In this document: positions 17,158-27,862 of the stretch, one piece after another
How the letters are laid out: each line of letters starts with the position of its first letter
Position numbering within the stretch: position 1 is the first letter of the stretch
Origin: Mycobacterium sp. E787
GTDB taxonomy: Bacteria; Actinomycetota; Actinomycetes; Mycobacteriales; Mycobacteriaceae
Assembly: GCF_001668725.1 (NCBI RefSeq)
Contig: NZ_LZKL01000091.1
Coordinates: 32,873 to 96,872, forward strand
Direction: 5' to 3'
DNA length: 64,000 bases
Made by a program: the position numbers and the translations under genes
The notes under the pieces: model-generated
Databases searched by the model: none
What the model was told of the DNA's origin: nothing
Seen by the model: the letters and a program-made list of their open reading frames with translations, nothing else

Positions 17158-18300
17158 ATGCATATGAAAAACGTTGCGGGACAGGCTCGTTCGGTCGTCG
17201 GCCTGGCCGCCCACCTGGGCCAGGGGGTCTGCCGGGCGACCACCGACGCCGTGCTGGGCGCGCGCTTGGGGCCGCCCCGCACCGTCGAAGACATCGACGC
17301 CGGAACCCTGTCGAAGATCCTGGGGACGACCGTCAGGTCGGTCCGTGTCCTCGACCGGGATGCGGGGACGTCGTCGCGGGCGCGGCTGGTGCTGACGGGG
17401 AAAGACGTCCCCGAGTCGGTGTTCGTGAAGGTCGCGGCCACAACTGCCGCCACCCGGTTGATGGGTGAACTCGGCCGGCTGGGCCAGACCGAGGTGCGCT
17501 TCTACAACGAACTCGCGCCGCGGCTCACCGGTCTCCCGTACGCGTACGGCGCGGCGTTCGACGCCTGGACGGGCCGGTACCTGTTGGTCCTGGAAGACCT
17601 GCCCGCCGCGGCGTGCGAATTCCCCGACACCCTGCACCCGATCTCGCCCGACCAGGCCAGCCTCATCATCGAGCTGCTGGCGGACCTGCACGCCACCTTC
17701 TGGGGCCGCCTGCCGCGCGACGGGCGCGGCCCGCTGGGCTGGCTGTACACCCCGTCGGGCGACGTCACATCGCTATTGACCGGATCGCTGATGCACGCGT
17801 CGATGAAGCGACTCGCCGACCGCAGCCCCTTCCCCGTCGAGAACGGACGCTTCATCGCCGACAACTATCGCGCCGTCGCCGCACTGATCGACACTCCACC
17901 GCACACGGTCATGCACGGCGACGCCCACCCCGGCAACATGTATTTCTATGGCGGCAAGGCGGGCCTGTTGGACTGGCAGGCGGTGCGGCGCGGACACCCC
18001 TCGCGCGAATTGGCGTACACGCTGATCACCAGCCTGACGCCGGAGGATCGCCGGGCCACTCAACGCGACCTGCTCGACGACTACCGGCGCGCGTTGGCGG
18101 CGGCCGGCGGCCCCGACCTGGACCGCGAGGACCTGTGGCTGCGGTACCGACAGGGTGCCCTGTACGCATACGTGGCCCCGCTGATCACCGCGGGGATGGG
18201 CGGAATGCAGGTCGAAGGCATCGCCATGGAGGGTCTGCGGCGCGGTGTGGCCGCGCTCGATGACCTGGAAACCGTTGCGGCACTGCGAAGTTCTTTGTAG
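17158..18300 (+). CDS. Phosphotransferase of the APH/ChoK fold
   Basis: A 380-residue protein kinase-like phosphotransferase. The catalytic loop is VMHGDAHPGNMYF and the metal-binding block is GLLDWQAVRRG, where the usual Asp-Phe-Gly-like Asp is kept. The N-lobe has FVKVAA (ATP Lys) and YLLVLEDLP. Mycobacteria have several such kinases near lipid-degradation genes whose substrates are small alcohols or sugars; true aminoglycoside resistance is not implied. It lies downstream of a TetR gene across a pair of inverted repeats and upstream of the deacylase/Rieske operon. Confidence 0.85.
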   Translation: MHMKNVAGQARSVVGLAAHLGQGVCRATTDAVLGARLGPPRTVEDIDAGTLSKILGTTVRSVRVLDRDAGTSSRARLVLTGKDVPESVFVKVAATTAATRLMGELGRLGQTEVRFYNELAPRLTGLPYAYGAAFDAWTGRYLLVLEDLPAAACEFPDTLHPISPDQASLIIELLADLHATFWGRLPRDGRGPLGWLYTPSGDVTSLLTGSLMHASMKRLADRSPFPVENGRFIADNYRAVAALIDTPPHTVMHGDAHPGNMYFYGGKAGLLDWQAVRRGHPSRELAYTLITSLTPEDRRATQRDLLDDYRRALAAAGGPDLDREDLWLRYRQGALYAYVAPLITAGMGGMQVEGIAMEGLRRGVAALDDLETVAALRSSL

Positions 18301-18387
18301 CACCGGCGCGGTCGCACCAGCGCGGCGCCCGGCCGCGAACTTCGCGCGATTCATTGACTCGAACCATCGGGAGGCATATCGTCGTAC

Positions 18388-18410
18388 TTACGCTACGCAG
18401 CGTAGCGTAA
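18388..18410. promoter_or_regulatory. Perfect 23-bp palindrome, probable operator of the deacylase/Rieske operon
   Basis: A perfect dyad with 11-base arms TTACGCTACGC and GCGTAGCGTAA around a single central A. It lies 49-71 bp before the ATG of the D-aminoacylase-like gene, where it would overlap or flank the promoter. The symmetry and length match TetR-family operators. The TetR gene at 16437-17072 is the nearest candidate regulator. Confidence 0.8.
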
Positions 18411-18458
18411 TGCCGCGTGTCTGACGGCGACACCGCCCGGCGACAAGGAGAGGCCCTC

Positions 18459-20219
<1,761 letters not shown>

Positions 20220-20228
20220 GGGCCGGCC

Positions 20229-21581
20229 ATGGCGACGGCCGCGCGCAATCCGGCCCGCACCCGCGATGAGGACGCGATCGGCACCCCGCCCGAGCGCCCG
20301 ACGCTGGTTCCGGCGGAGCGCTATTACTCCCCGGAGTTCGCCGCGCTGGAGCTCGAGCGGATGTGGCCGAAGGTGTGGCAGCTGGCCTGCATGGTCGACC
20401 ACGTCGCCGAGCCGGGCGACTATTTCGACTACCGCTGCGGCCCGTACGGGGTGCTCATCGTGCGCGGCGACGACGGCGAACTTCGCGCGTTCCAGAACGC
20501 CTGTCGCCACCGCGGCAACACGCTGTGTGCGGGCTCGGGGTCGGGGCTGCGCGAACTCAAGTGCGGCTATCACGGCTGGACCTGGGACCTGGCCGGCACG
20601 CTCAAGCGGGTGCCCGACCGCAAGGGCTTCGGCTCGCTGCGCATGTCCGACTTTCCGCTGGTGCCGGCCCGGGTCGACACCTGGGAGGGACTCGTCTTCG
20701 TCAACCTCGACCTCGACGCGATGCCGTTGGCCGAGTACCTGGAGGCGGTGCCCGACGACATCGCCTGGTGCCACCTGAGCGACTTCCGCTGCTACGCCAC
20801 CCTCACCGTCGACGTCGACGCCAACTGGAAGACGATCGCCGACGGCTACAGCGAGACCTACCACATCCAGACGCTGCACCCCGAGCTGCTGCGCTGTGTC
20901 GACGATATCCATGCGCCACAACAGATTTGGGGCCACACGGGCAAGTCCGACCAGCCCTACGGGGTGCAGAGCCCACGCTTCGACGGTGCGCTCACCGACG
21001 AAGAAGTGTGGGACGCCTACGTCTACACGCAGGGCGCGCTGATGGGCACCGCCGAGGGCACGCCGTTCCCCGCCGACGAACGCCGGCCGGGAGAGACGGT
21101 CGCCGATTTGATCGCCGCGCGCACGCGCGCCTTCGCGGCCGGCCGCGGGGTGGACCTGGACTGGGCCGACACCGACCGGATCACCCGGCTGCACCAGTAC
21201 AACGTGTTCCCCAACATGACGCTGCTGGCCAACGCCGACCACCTGACCGTCATGTGCTCGCGCCCCGGACCGGACCCCGATCACGGGGAGCTCGTCATGT
21301 TCCTGATGACCCGGATGGCCCCGGGCGCGCCGCGCAGCAAACCGACGGATGTGCGCACGACAGCCGGCGAAGCCGAACCGGGCCTGGTGCTCACCCAGGA
21401 CATCCGCCTGCTCGCCGGCCTGCAGCGCGGCATGCACCAGCCCGGCTTCACCCACCTGGTGCTCTCCAGCGAGGAACGGCGCGTGATCAACATGCACCGA
21501 AACCTCGAGCGGTACTTGAATCTCTCCGAAGACATGCCCGGCGCCGCGCGGATGAGCCGCGATGAAAACGCGCCGACGTAA
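20229..21581 (+). CDS. Rieske non-haem iron oxygenase, alpha subunit
   Basis: A 450-residue aromatic-ring-hydroxylating-type oxygenase. The Rieske [2Fe-2S] ligands are C92 and H94 (CRHRG) and C112 and H115 (CGYHGW). The mononuclear iron site has H212 and H217 in YSETYHIQTLH with bridging D205. No small beta subunit, ferredoxin or reductase gene is adjacent, so electrons must come from elsewhere. The close spacing to the amidohydrolase implies a shared pathway: oxidation and deacylation of one substrate. The substrate cannot be predicted from sequence. Confidence 0.92.
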   Translation: MATAARNPARTRDEDAIGTPPERPTLVPAERYYSPEFAALELERMWPKVWQLACMVDHVAEPGDYFDYRCGPYGVLIVRGDDGELRAFQNACRHRGNTLCAGSGSGLRELKCGYHGWTWDLAGTLKRVPDRKGFGSLRMSDFPLVPARVDTWEGLVFVNLDLDAMPLAEYLEAVPDDIAWCHLSDFRCYATLTVDVDANWKTIADGYSETYHIQTLHPELLRCVDDIHAPQQIWGHTGKSDQPYGVQSPRFDGALTDEEVWDAYVYTQGALMGTAEGTPFPADERRPGETVADLIAARTRAFAAGRGVDLDWADTDRITRLHQYNVFPNMTLLANADHLTVMCSRPGPDPDHGELVMFLMTRMAPGAPRSKPTDVRTTAGEAEPGLVLTQDIRLLAGLQRGMHQPGFTHLVLSSEERRVINMHRNLERYLNLSEDMPGAARMSRDENAPT

Positions 21582-21631
21582 TCGCTGTAGACCTCCCGAA
21601 AACGGGTATAGGCGAATTAGAATCCCGGCTT

Positions 21632-22012
21632 GTGACGAGTGCGTCCGACGCTTGGGGCTACGAACGGCGGCAACTCATGCATCAGGTGCAGATGCGATGT
21701 CAGGCTCTCGGCCGAAGGCGTGCGCGACGGCTGTGCCACCACTTCGAGCGCGTCGGCGTGCACACCGCTCCCGAGCGGCTCCAACAGATAGTGGCCGGCG
21801 CCCCCGTCGCGGACGACGAGGTGACGGATGTCAATTTCGCGTTGATCGCGATGGAACTGAACCGTGAGGCGCGCGGCGCTCGGGTCAAGCGCCTGAAGCG
21901 TCAGGGCACCCGATCGCTGATGTTTGCCGGCTTGGTCCTGGTCGTCCTGAACTTCCTGTTCTGCATCGCCTACGTCCTGCTGAACCTGGCCCAGCAGGCC
22001 ACCCCCATGTGA
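21632..22012 (+). CDS. Hypothetical protein with one C-terminal membrane helix
   Basis: A 126-residue protein of unknown function. The first 95 residues are charged and helical, rich in Arg; one hydrophobic segment (SLMFAGLVLVVLNFLFCIAYVLL, about 94-116) ends the protein, so it is probably tail-anchored in the inner membrane. GTG at 21632 is the likely start. Its stop overlaps a GTG that opens the short mmpL-like remnant downstream. No domain is recognised. Confidence 0.65.
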   Translation: MTSASDAWGYERRQLMHQVQMRCQALGRRRARRLCHHFERVGVHTAPERLQQIVAGAPVADDEVTDVNFALIAMELNREARGARVKRLKRQGTRSLMFAGLVLVVLNFLFCIAYVLLNLAQQATPM

Positions 22013-22200
22013 AAGCTGATCGCCCCGCCTTCCCGGCGCCTCAGCTGTTGTTGGACACCCTCGTCGTGCGGGCACTCGTCGTGCCCTCTGTCGTCGCGCT
22101 GCTGGGCCGGTGGTTCTTCTGGCCCGGCAACTCGCCCCGTTGCGCCAGCACGACGACGAAAGTGCGAGTCAGGCAACTGGTTTCGGCGGGCCTTGCCTAG
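22009..22200 (+). pseudogene. MmpL C-terminal remnant
   Basis: A 63-codon reading frame whose residues 12-40 (QLLLDTLVVRALVVPSVV then ALLGRWFFWPG) closely match the last transmembrane segment and end of MmpL/RND lipid transporters. The remaining 900-odd residues of such a transporter are absent upstream, where an unrelated small gene lies. It is therefore a decayed fragment and probably not functional. It marks an old deletion or rearrangement between 21.6 and 22.2 kb. Confidence 0.7.
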
Positions 22201-22203
22201 GTC

Positions 22204-23679
22204 TCAGGATGCCGGGCCGCGGCCGTCGCCCGCGAGCTTGAGCAACAGACGCGTGCCGCCCAGCGGGCTGGCGTGCAGCGCGGCCGAGCCGCCGTGCAAT
22301 TCGGCCTGCTGGGCGACGAGTGCCAGTCCCAGCCCGGAGCCCGAGCGGGATGCGGTCGACCCGCGGGAGAAGCGGGCGAACACCGCGGTGCGTTCGTCTT
22401 CGGGTATGCCCGTGCCGTTGTCGTCGATCGCGATCTCCACGCCGTCGCCGGAACTGCTTACGGTGAGCCGGATTTCGGTCGCACCGCCGTGCTTGACCGC
22501 GTTGGCGATGGCATTGTCGATCACCAGTCGCAAGCCGGTGGGCAGCCCCACCATCAGCACCGTGGGCGACGGCACGAGAGACACGTCGACGCCGGGATAG
22601 ATGCGCAGCGCGTCGTGGGCGGCGCGATCCAGGAGCTCGGTGATGTCGAAGGGCACGAAATCGTCGACGGTGGTCAGCTCCCCCTGGGCCAGCCGTTCGA
22701 GCGCCGTCAGCGTCGCCTCGATCCGGCTCTGGGTGCGTATGACGTCGCCGAGCACCTCGTTGCGCTGCTCGGGTGGTAACTCCAGGGTGGACAACACCTC
22801 GAGGTTGGTACGCATCGCCGTCAGCGGGGTGCGCAGCTCGTGGGAGGCGACGGCGGCGAAGTCGCGGGCCGACTCGAGTGCGGCCTTGGTGCGCTCTTGC
22901 TCGTTGCCGATGCGGGCCAGCATGCCCTCGACGGCTTCGGCGATCTCCACGGCCTCGCGCACCCCACGGACTTGCACCTCGTCCGGGCTGGACTGGGCGT
23001 TGATGGCGCGCGCCTGCTGCGCCAGCAACAGGAATGGATTGACCATGATCAACGAGATCACCCAGCCGACGAGCACCGTGCCGCCGATGACGCTGCCGCA
23101 GATCAACAGCACCCGCAGGTGCAGCTCGTTGATGCGATGTTGAGCCTCGGCCAGCGGGGCCGCGAGCGCGATCGAGGCCGGCCCGGCTGTGAAGGTGCGA
23201 ACCCGGTACTGCACCCCGTTGATGGTGGTGTTGGCGTACCCGTTCGGCAGTTTCGGCAACACGATGTTGCCGGGAACGGACACCGTCACGTCCCCGATGC
23301 GCGCGGTGCGGACCAGGTTGCCGTCCGGCATGGGCCGGTCGGAGGTGTCGAGCTGCCCGTTGTTGATCAGTGTGTTGATGTCGCCCAGGCTGGTCACCGA
23401 ATCCAGGCGGCGGTCGAGCTGGCTGTATTGGTCGTTGGTGACGCCGACCCAGACCCAGGTTCCCAACAGCACGACAAGGGCGATCACCCCGAGCGCGGCG
23501 ACGATCACGATGGTGCGCAGCGACAGCACCCGCATCGGCAGCCGGACGTGGCCGAGCAAGGGAATGTCGTCCGCCGTCGCCGGGCCCGCACCGCCGGCGC
23601 CATGACGGGCGGTGGCTTCCTTGGCCCTGTCCTCCGTCGAGGCGTGGGTCCGAGACGATTGTCCCGTCAGATGCGCCAC
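22204..23679 (-). CDS. PrrB-like sensor histidine kinase
   Basis: A 491-residue membrane sensor kinase very like mycobacterial PrrB. TM helices lie at about 56-78 and 190-212 with a periplasmic loop between. HAMP and dimerization segments lead to the phospho-acceptor H280 in VASHELRTPLTAMR. The ATPase has the N-box AIANAVKHGG, IDDNGTGIP and GSGLGLALV. GTG at 23679 has GGAGGG seven bases upstream, giving an N-terminal tail of about 50 residues longer than I recall for PrrB. No response-regulator gene is adjacent, so it is an orphan kinase or an extra PrrB paralogue. Confidence 0.88.
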   Translation of the reverse strand: MAHLTGQSSRTHASTEDRAKEATARHGAGGAGPATADDIPLLGHVRLPMRVLSLRTIVIVAALGVIALVVLLGTWVWVGVTNDQYSQLDRRLDSVTSLGDINTLINNGQLDTSDRPMPDGNLVRTARIGDVTVSVPGNIVLPKLPNGYANTTINGVQYRVRTFTAGPASIALAAPLAEAQHRINELHLRVLLICGSVIGGTVLVGWVISLIMVNPFLLLAQQARAINAQSSPDEVQVRGVREAVEIAEAVEGMLARIGNEQERTKAALESARDFAAVASHELRTPLTAMRTNLEVLSTLELPPEQRNEVLGDVIRTQSRIEATLTALERLAQGELTTVDDFVPFDITELLDRAAHDALRIYPGVDVSLVPSPTVLMVGLPTGLRLVIDNAIANAVKHGGATEIRLTVSSSGDGVEIAIDDNGTGIPEDERTAVFARFSRGSTASRSGSGLGLALVAQQAELHGGSAALHASPLGGTRLLLKLAGDGRGPAS

Positions 23680-23757
23680 TCGGTAGCCCTCCGCCCGTCG
23701 TGTTGGCCAGTACCAGTTCGGATGCTAGTTCGTCGACCCCCATTTGCGGTCATCCGA

Positions 23758-23779
23758 GGTGAGTGAGTACTCTCTCACC
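23758..23779. promoter_or_regulatory. Near-perfect 22-bp palindrome at the tetR start codon
   Basis: Arms GGTGAGTGAGT and ACTCTCTCACC match at 10 of 11 positions. The dyad ends one base before the ATG of the following tetR gene, overlapping its ribosome-binding region. This suggests autorepression and probable co-control of the downstream acyl-CoA dehydrogenase. Confidence 0.6.
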
Positions 23780-24382
23780 ATGCAGACGTCGGGACGCGGC
23801 CGGCTCCTGGCCGAGGCGCTGAAGCTGTTCGCCGCCAAGGGGTACGCGGCGACCTCGGTGGCCGACATCCAGCGGGCGTCCGGCCTGGCGCCCGGTTCGG
23901 GCGCGCTGTACAAGCACTTCGGCTCCAAGCGCGAGCTGCTGGAGGCCGCGGTTGCCCACCGGATCGACAGCATCGTGGCGGCGCGGGAGCAGTTCGACGC
24001 CGGGGAGCCGGCCAGTGTCGAACAGGCGGTGCGCACCGCGGGCCGCCTGATCTGGGACAACCTGAAACAGAGCGAGGAATTGCTCAGGGTCATGCTGCGC
24101 GAGCCCGACGAGCTGGGCGATCTCGACGAGAAGACCTGGCAGGTCATCACCGACAACGCCTATCAGCGTTTCGCCGACGAGCTGGCCGCGTCCAATCGGT
24201 CCGGACGCACGCGCATCCCCGATCCCGAGGCGACCGCGGCGGCGGCGATCGGATCGTTGTCCTACGCCGCGACGCTGCAGGCGCTCACCGGGCGCTTGCC
24301 AGGGAATATCGATGAAAGCCGTTACTTCGAGGCGTGGGTCAACCAGACGTTGAGCGTCCTCGCGCAATACCGAAACCGTTAA
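23780..24382 (+). CDS. TetR/AcrR family transcriptional regulator
   Basis: A 200-residue TetR repressor. The HTH region reads SVADIQRASGLAPGSGALYKHF (about residues 26-47; an unusually Gly/Ser-rich recognition turn). The long C-terminal helical domain probably binds an acyl-CoA. It lies 27 bp upstream of an acyl-CoA dehydrogenase gene on the same strand, and a palindrome overlaps its start, so it likely controls this pair. ATG at 23780 was preferred over an upstream in-frame start because the operator lies between them. Confidence 0.87.
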   Translation: MQTSGRGRLLAEALKLFAAKGYAATSVADIQRASGLAPGSGALYKHFGSKRELLEAAVAHRIDSIVAAREQFDAGEPASVEQAVRTAGRLIWDNLKQSEELLRVMLREPDELGDLDEKTWQVITDNAYQRFADELAASNRSGRTRIPDPEATAAAAIGSLSYAATLQALTGRLPGNIDESRYFEAWVNQTLSVLAQYRNR

Positions 24383-24409
24383 CTACCAACCGATTTCAGG
24401 AGTGAAGCC

Positions 24410-25621
24410 GTGACATTCTCACTGCAACTGAGCGACGACGTGATCGAGGTGCGCGACTGGGTGCACAAGTTCGCCGCCGACGTGATCCGCCCCGCCGCCT
24501 CGGAATGGGATGAGCGCGAAGAAACTCCCTGGCCGGTGATCCAGGAGGCGGCGAAAGTTGGTCTGTACTCCCCCGACTTCTTCGCGCAGCAGGCGGCCGA
24601 ACCGACGGGCCTGGGCTTTCTCACCACATTCGAGGAAATGTTCTGGGGCGACGCCGGCATCGCGCTGTCCATCCTGGGCACCGGGCTGGCCGCAGCGGCG
24701 CTGGCGGGCAACGGAACTCCCGAGCAGCTGGGCCGCTTCCTGCCCGAGATGTTCGGCACCGCCGACGAACCCAAACTCGGGGCGTTCTGTTCGTCGGAGC
24801 CGGACGCGGGTTCGGACGTCGGCGCCATCCGCACCCGTGCGCGCTATGACGAGGCGACCGGCGAATGGGTCCTCAACGGCACCAAGACGTGGGCGACCAA
24901 CGGCGGCATCGCCAACGTGCACATCGTGGTGGCTTCGGTCTATCCCGAACTCGGCACCCGCGGTCAGGCCACCTTCGTCATCCCGCCCGACACCCCCGGG
25001 CTGTCGCAGGGCCAGAAGTTCAAGAAGCACGGGATCCGGGCCTCGCACACCGCCGAGGTGGTGCTGGACAACGTGCGGCTCCCCGAGGACACGATTCTGG
25101 GCGGCCGCGAGAAGTTCGAGGAGCGCATCGCCCGGGTGAAGTCGGGCGCCTCGTCGCGCGGACAGGCCGCGATGAAGACCTTCGAGCGGACGCGGCCCAC
25201 CGTCGGCGCGATGGCCGTCGGCGTGGCGCGGGCCGCCTACGAATACGCCCTCGACTATGCCTGCCAGCGCGAGCAATTCGGCCGCAAGATCGGCGAATTC
25301 CAGGCCATCGCGTTCAAGCTGGCCGACATGAAGAGCCGCATCGACGCGGCACGCATGTTGGTGTGGCGCGCCGGCTGGATGGCCCGCAACAACCAGAGCT
25401 TCGACTCCGCGGAGGGCTCGATGGCCAAGCTGGTCGCCAGCGAGACGGCGGTCTACGTCACCGACGAGGCCATTCAGATCTTGGGCGGCAACGGCTACAC
25501 CCGTGACTATCCGGTGGAGCGGATGCACCGCGACGCCAAGATCTTCACCATCTTCGAGGGCACGAGCGAGATTCAGCGCCTGGTGATTTCGCGGGCGCTG
25601 ACCGGCCTGCAGATTCGTTAG
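24410..25621 (+). CDS. Acyl-CoA dehydrogenase (FadE type)
   Basis: A 403-residue FAD-dependent acyl-CoA dehydrogenase. Conserved blocks are FCSSEPDAGSDVGAI, LNGTKTWATNGG, the flavin-binding EREQFG-like CQREQFGRKIG, and the C-terminal FEGTSEIQRLVISRAL, where E383 is the expected catalytic base. The GTG start is preceded by CAGGAG. It is probably controlled by the TetR encoded just upstream. Chain-length specificity cannot be read from sequence. Confidence 0.92.
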   Translation: MTFSLQLSDDVIEVRDWVHKFAADVIRPAASEWDEREETPWPVIQEAAKVGLYSPDFFAQQAAEPTGLGFLTTFEEMFWGDAGIALSILGTGLAAAALAGNGTPEQLGRFLPEMFGTADEPKLGAFCSSEPDAGSDVGAIRTRARYDEATGEWVLNGTKTWATNGGIANVHIVVASVYPELGTRGQATFVIPPDTPGLSQGQKFKKHGIRASHTAEVVLDNVRLPEDTILGGREKFEERIARVKSGASSRGQAAMKTFERTRPTVGAMAVGVARAAYEYALDYACQREQFGRKIGEFQAIAFKLADMKSRIDAARMLVWRAGWMARNNQSFDSAEGSMAKLVASETAVYVTDEAIQILGGNGYTRDYPVERMHRDAKIFTIFEGTSEIQRLVISRALTGLQIR

Positions 25622-25667
25622 CCACCGCGCCGGAGCCGCCGCCGGCGGCGCACGACATGATGGCGGC

Positions 25668-26885
25668 ATGACGACCGACATCCGCATCCTCGACAGCGAG
25701 GACGACCTGATCGCCGCGGGCAACGTGTTCCGCGCCGCGATGGTCGGGTTCCCGCCGCTGTCGAACCTGGCGCCCGGCCAGATCAGCACGCTGCTCGAAG
25801 CCGGCCGCACGGTCGGGGCCTTCGCCGGCGGCCGGCTGGTCGGCACGGCCGACGCCGTGACGAGCGGGCTCACGCTGCCCGGCGGAGCCGTCGTCGGGCA
25901 TGCCGCCGTGACCCGCATCGGGGTGCTCCCGTCGTTCACCCGCAAAGGCATCGCCACCGAGCTGATCCGCCATCAGCTGCACGACATCGCCGCGCGGGGC
26001 GAGGTGGTCGCGACGCTGCGCGCGTCGGAGGCCACGATCTACGGGCGGTTCGGCTACGGCGTGGCGAGTTCGTCGCAGACGCTGGAGGTCCAGACGGCGC
26101 GGGCAACGCTGCGGCCCGGGGTGGGAACCGGCGGCCCGGTGCGACTACTGGACGTCGGTGAGGCGTGGGACGTCCTGCCGCGGATCTACGCCACACACCG
26201 CCCGTCCCGCCCGGGAACCATCGACCGCCCGCAGGTGTGGTGGCAGAGCCTCCGGATGCGCACCGAATCCTCGCCGGGCCCTTCGTATGTCGCTGTGTGC
26301 GGCGATCCCGGCTCCGAGTCGGGCTTCGCCCGCTACCGCCCGCTCGACACCGAGGCGTGGTTCGTCAGCGACCAGCGCACCATCGCGGTCGAGGACTTCT
26401 TCGCGCCCACCCCCGACGCCTACCTCGGGCTGCTGCGCTTCCTGCTCGGGCTCGATCTCATCGACCGCGTGGTGTTTTGGATGCTGCCCGTCGACGATCC
26501 GCTGCCCTGGTTGCTCATCGATCGGCGCGCCGTGCGGGTGACCGCGGTGCGTGACGAAACGTGGCTTCGCGTCATCGACGCCGAAGCGGCGCTGGCCGGG
26601 CGCCGATACGCCGGCGACGAGATGGTGACCGTCGCGGTGGATGACCCTCTGCTGCCGCGTAATTCGGCCCGCTTCGCGGTGACGGCTGGCGGCGCAGAAC
26701 CGACGGACCGACCTGCCCGCCTGCACGCCGGCGTCGAGGGCCTCGCAGCCGTTCTGCTCGGGGGCACCACCTGGCGCAGTCTCGCGGCGGCCGGACTTGT
26801 CCGGACCGACGATCCGGCGGCGCTGGCGATCGCCGACCGGTTGTTCGCCGTGGCCGACGCGCCGCACGCGGGATTCTTTTTCTGA
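25668..26885 (+). CDS. Eis-like GNAT N-acetyltransferase
   Basis: A 405-residue acetyltransferase of the Eis group: two GNAT regions plus a C-terminal sterol-carrier-like fold. The acetyl-CoA loop is VLPSFTRKGIATEL (about 87-100). SEATIYGRFGYG contains the tyrosine (Y125) equivalent to the general acid of Eis, and the chain ends in Phe, as in Eis, whose terminal carboxylate acts as base. Eis enzymes acetylate amines of aminoglycosides and a host phosphatase; this is a paralogue whose substrate is unknown. It is followed 16 bp later by a DAO-type flavoenzyme gene. Confidence 0.85.
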   Translation: MTTDIRILDSEDDLIAAGNVFRAAMVGFPPLSNLAPGQISTLLEAGRTVGAFAGGRLVGTADAVTSGLTLPGGAVVGHAAVTRIGVLPSFTRKGIATELIRHQLHDIAARGEVVATLRASEATIYGRFGYGVASSSQTLEVQTARATLRPGVGTGGPVRLLDVGEAWDVLPRIYATHRPSRPGTIDRPQVWWQSLRMRTESSPGPSYVAVCGDPGSESGFARYRPLDTEAWFVSDQRTIAVEDFFAPTPDAYLGLLRFLLGLDLIDRVVFWMLPVDDPLPWLLIDRRAVRVTAVRDETWLRVIDAEAALAGRRYAGDEMVTVAVDDPLLPRNSARFAVTAGGAEPTDRPARLHAGVEGLAAVLLGGTTWRSLAAAGLVRTDDPAALAIADRLFAVADAPHAGFFF

Positions 26886-26901
26886 GCGCGGGGGGACCAA
26901 C

Positions 26902-27849
26902 GTGATCGTGATCGTAGGCGCGGGGATATGCGGGCTCGCGACCGCCTACGAGCTGTCGCGGCGCGGCCGGGACGCCGTGGTGTTCGAGCGTGGCGAACCG
27001 TTCGGCGAGCAATCCGCCGGGCTGGCAAGGATTTTCCGCATCGCGCATCGGCGCACGATGCTGTGCACGCTCGCGCTGCGGGCTCGCGATGGCTGGCGGC
27101 GTTGGGAATCCGAGTTGGGCGCCGGGCGCCTGCTCGGCACGGAGGGCTTCATCGCCGCAGGCGCCGGCGATGACATCGTCGCGGCGATGGACGAAGCCGG
27201 CGCCCCCTTCTCGTGGCTTGACCGATCCGAGATCGCCTCGCGCATACCGTTTGTGGCGGCGCCCTGGGACGGCGGGGTGTTCGATCCGCTGGGCGGCAGC
27301 CTGCGTATCCGCCGGGCGCTCGTCGCCCTGGCCCGGCGCGTCGTCGTCAAGCGCGGCGAGGTGGTGCGGGTGTCCGACGACGGCGAGACGACGCTTGCGG
27401 ACGGCACCGTCGTGCAGGCGGACCGCGTCCTGGTTTGCGCCGGAGTGCAGACCCCGGTGCTGTTCGGCCCGCTCGGGTTCGAATTCGCCCCACACACCCG
27501 GTTCACCTACGAGGGCGCCGACGCGACCGGCACGGCCTGCTTGTCGGCGCCCGAGGGCTACGGATTGCCGCTCGGCAGCACCGGCCGCTGGGCGTTCGGG
27601 CAGGAGGAGCCGGACCCCGCCACCGTGCGCGCGCTGTTCCCGACGCTCTCGCCGGTGGGCCGGGTGGACTGCGTGACGGTTCGCGCCCCGTGGCTCGACC
27701 CGGGCGGCGACGGCTGGACCATTGCACGGCGCGGCCGCGTCGTCGCGTTCGCCGGTAGCAACCTGATGAAGTTCGGGCCGCTGCTGGGCGAGCTGCTCGC
27801 ACGGGCGGTGCTGCAAGATGCGCTGCCCGACGAGCTGGTTCTCACGTGA
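26902..27849 (+). CDS. FAD-dependent amine/amino-acid oxidoreductase (DAO fold)
   Basis: A 315-residue flavoprotein of the D-amino-acid oxidase/sarcosine oxidase fold. The ADP-binding motif is IVGAGICGLATAYELSRRG at the very N-terminus; LVCAG and the late RGRVVAFAGSNLMKFGP block complete the FAD site. It is a little shorter than monomeric sarcosine oxidases (about 380). GTG at 26902 follows GGGGGA. It probably forms an operon with the Eis-like gene, linking oxidation of an amine to acetylation of one. The substrate is unknown. Confidence 0.85.
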   Translation: MIVIVGAGICGLATAYELSRRGRDAVVFERGEPFGEQSAGLARIFRIAHRRTMLCTLALRARDGWRRWESELGAGRLLGTEGFIAAGAGDDIVAAMDEAGAPFSWLDRSEIASRIPFVAAPWDGGVFDPLGGSLRIRRALVALARRVVVKRGEVVRVSDDGETTLADGTVVQADRVLVCAGVQTPVLFGPLGFEFAPHTRFTYEGADATGTACLSAPEGYGLPLGSTGRWAFGQEEPDPATVRALFPTLSPVGRVDCVTVRAPWLDPGGDGWTIARRGRVVAFAGSNLMKFGPLLGELLARAVLQDALPDELVLT

Positions 27850-27862
27850 ACAACCTCCGGAT

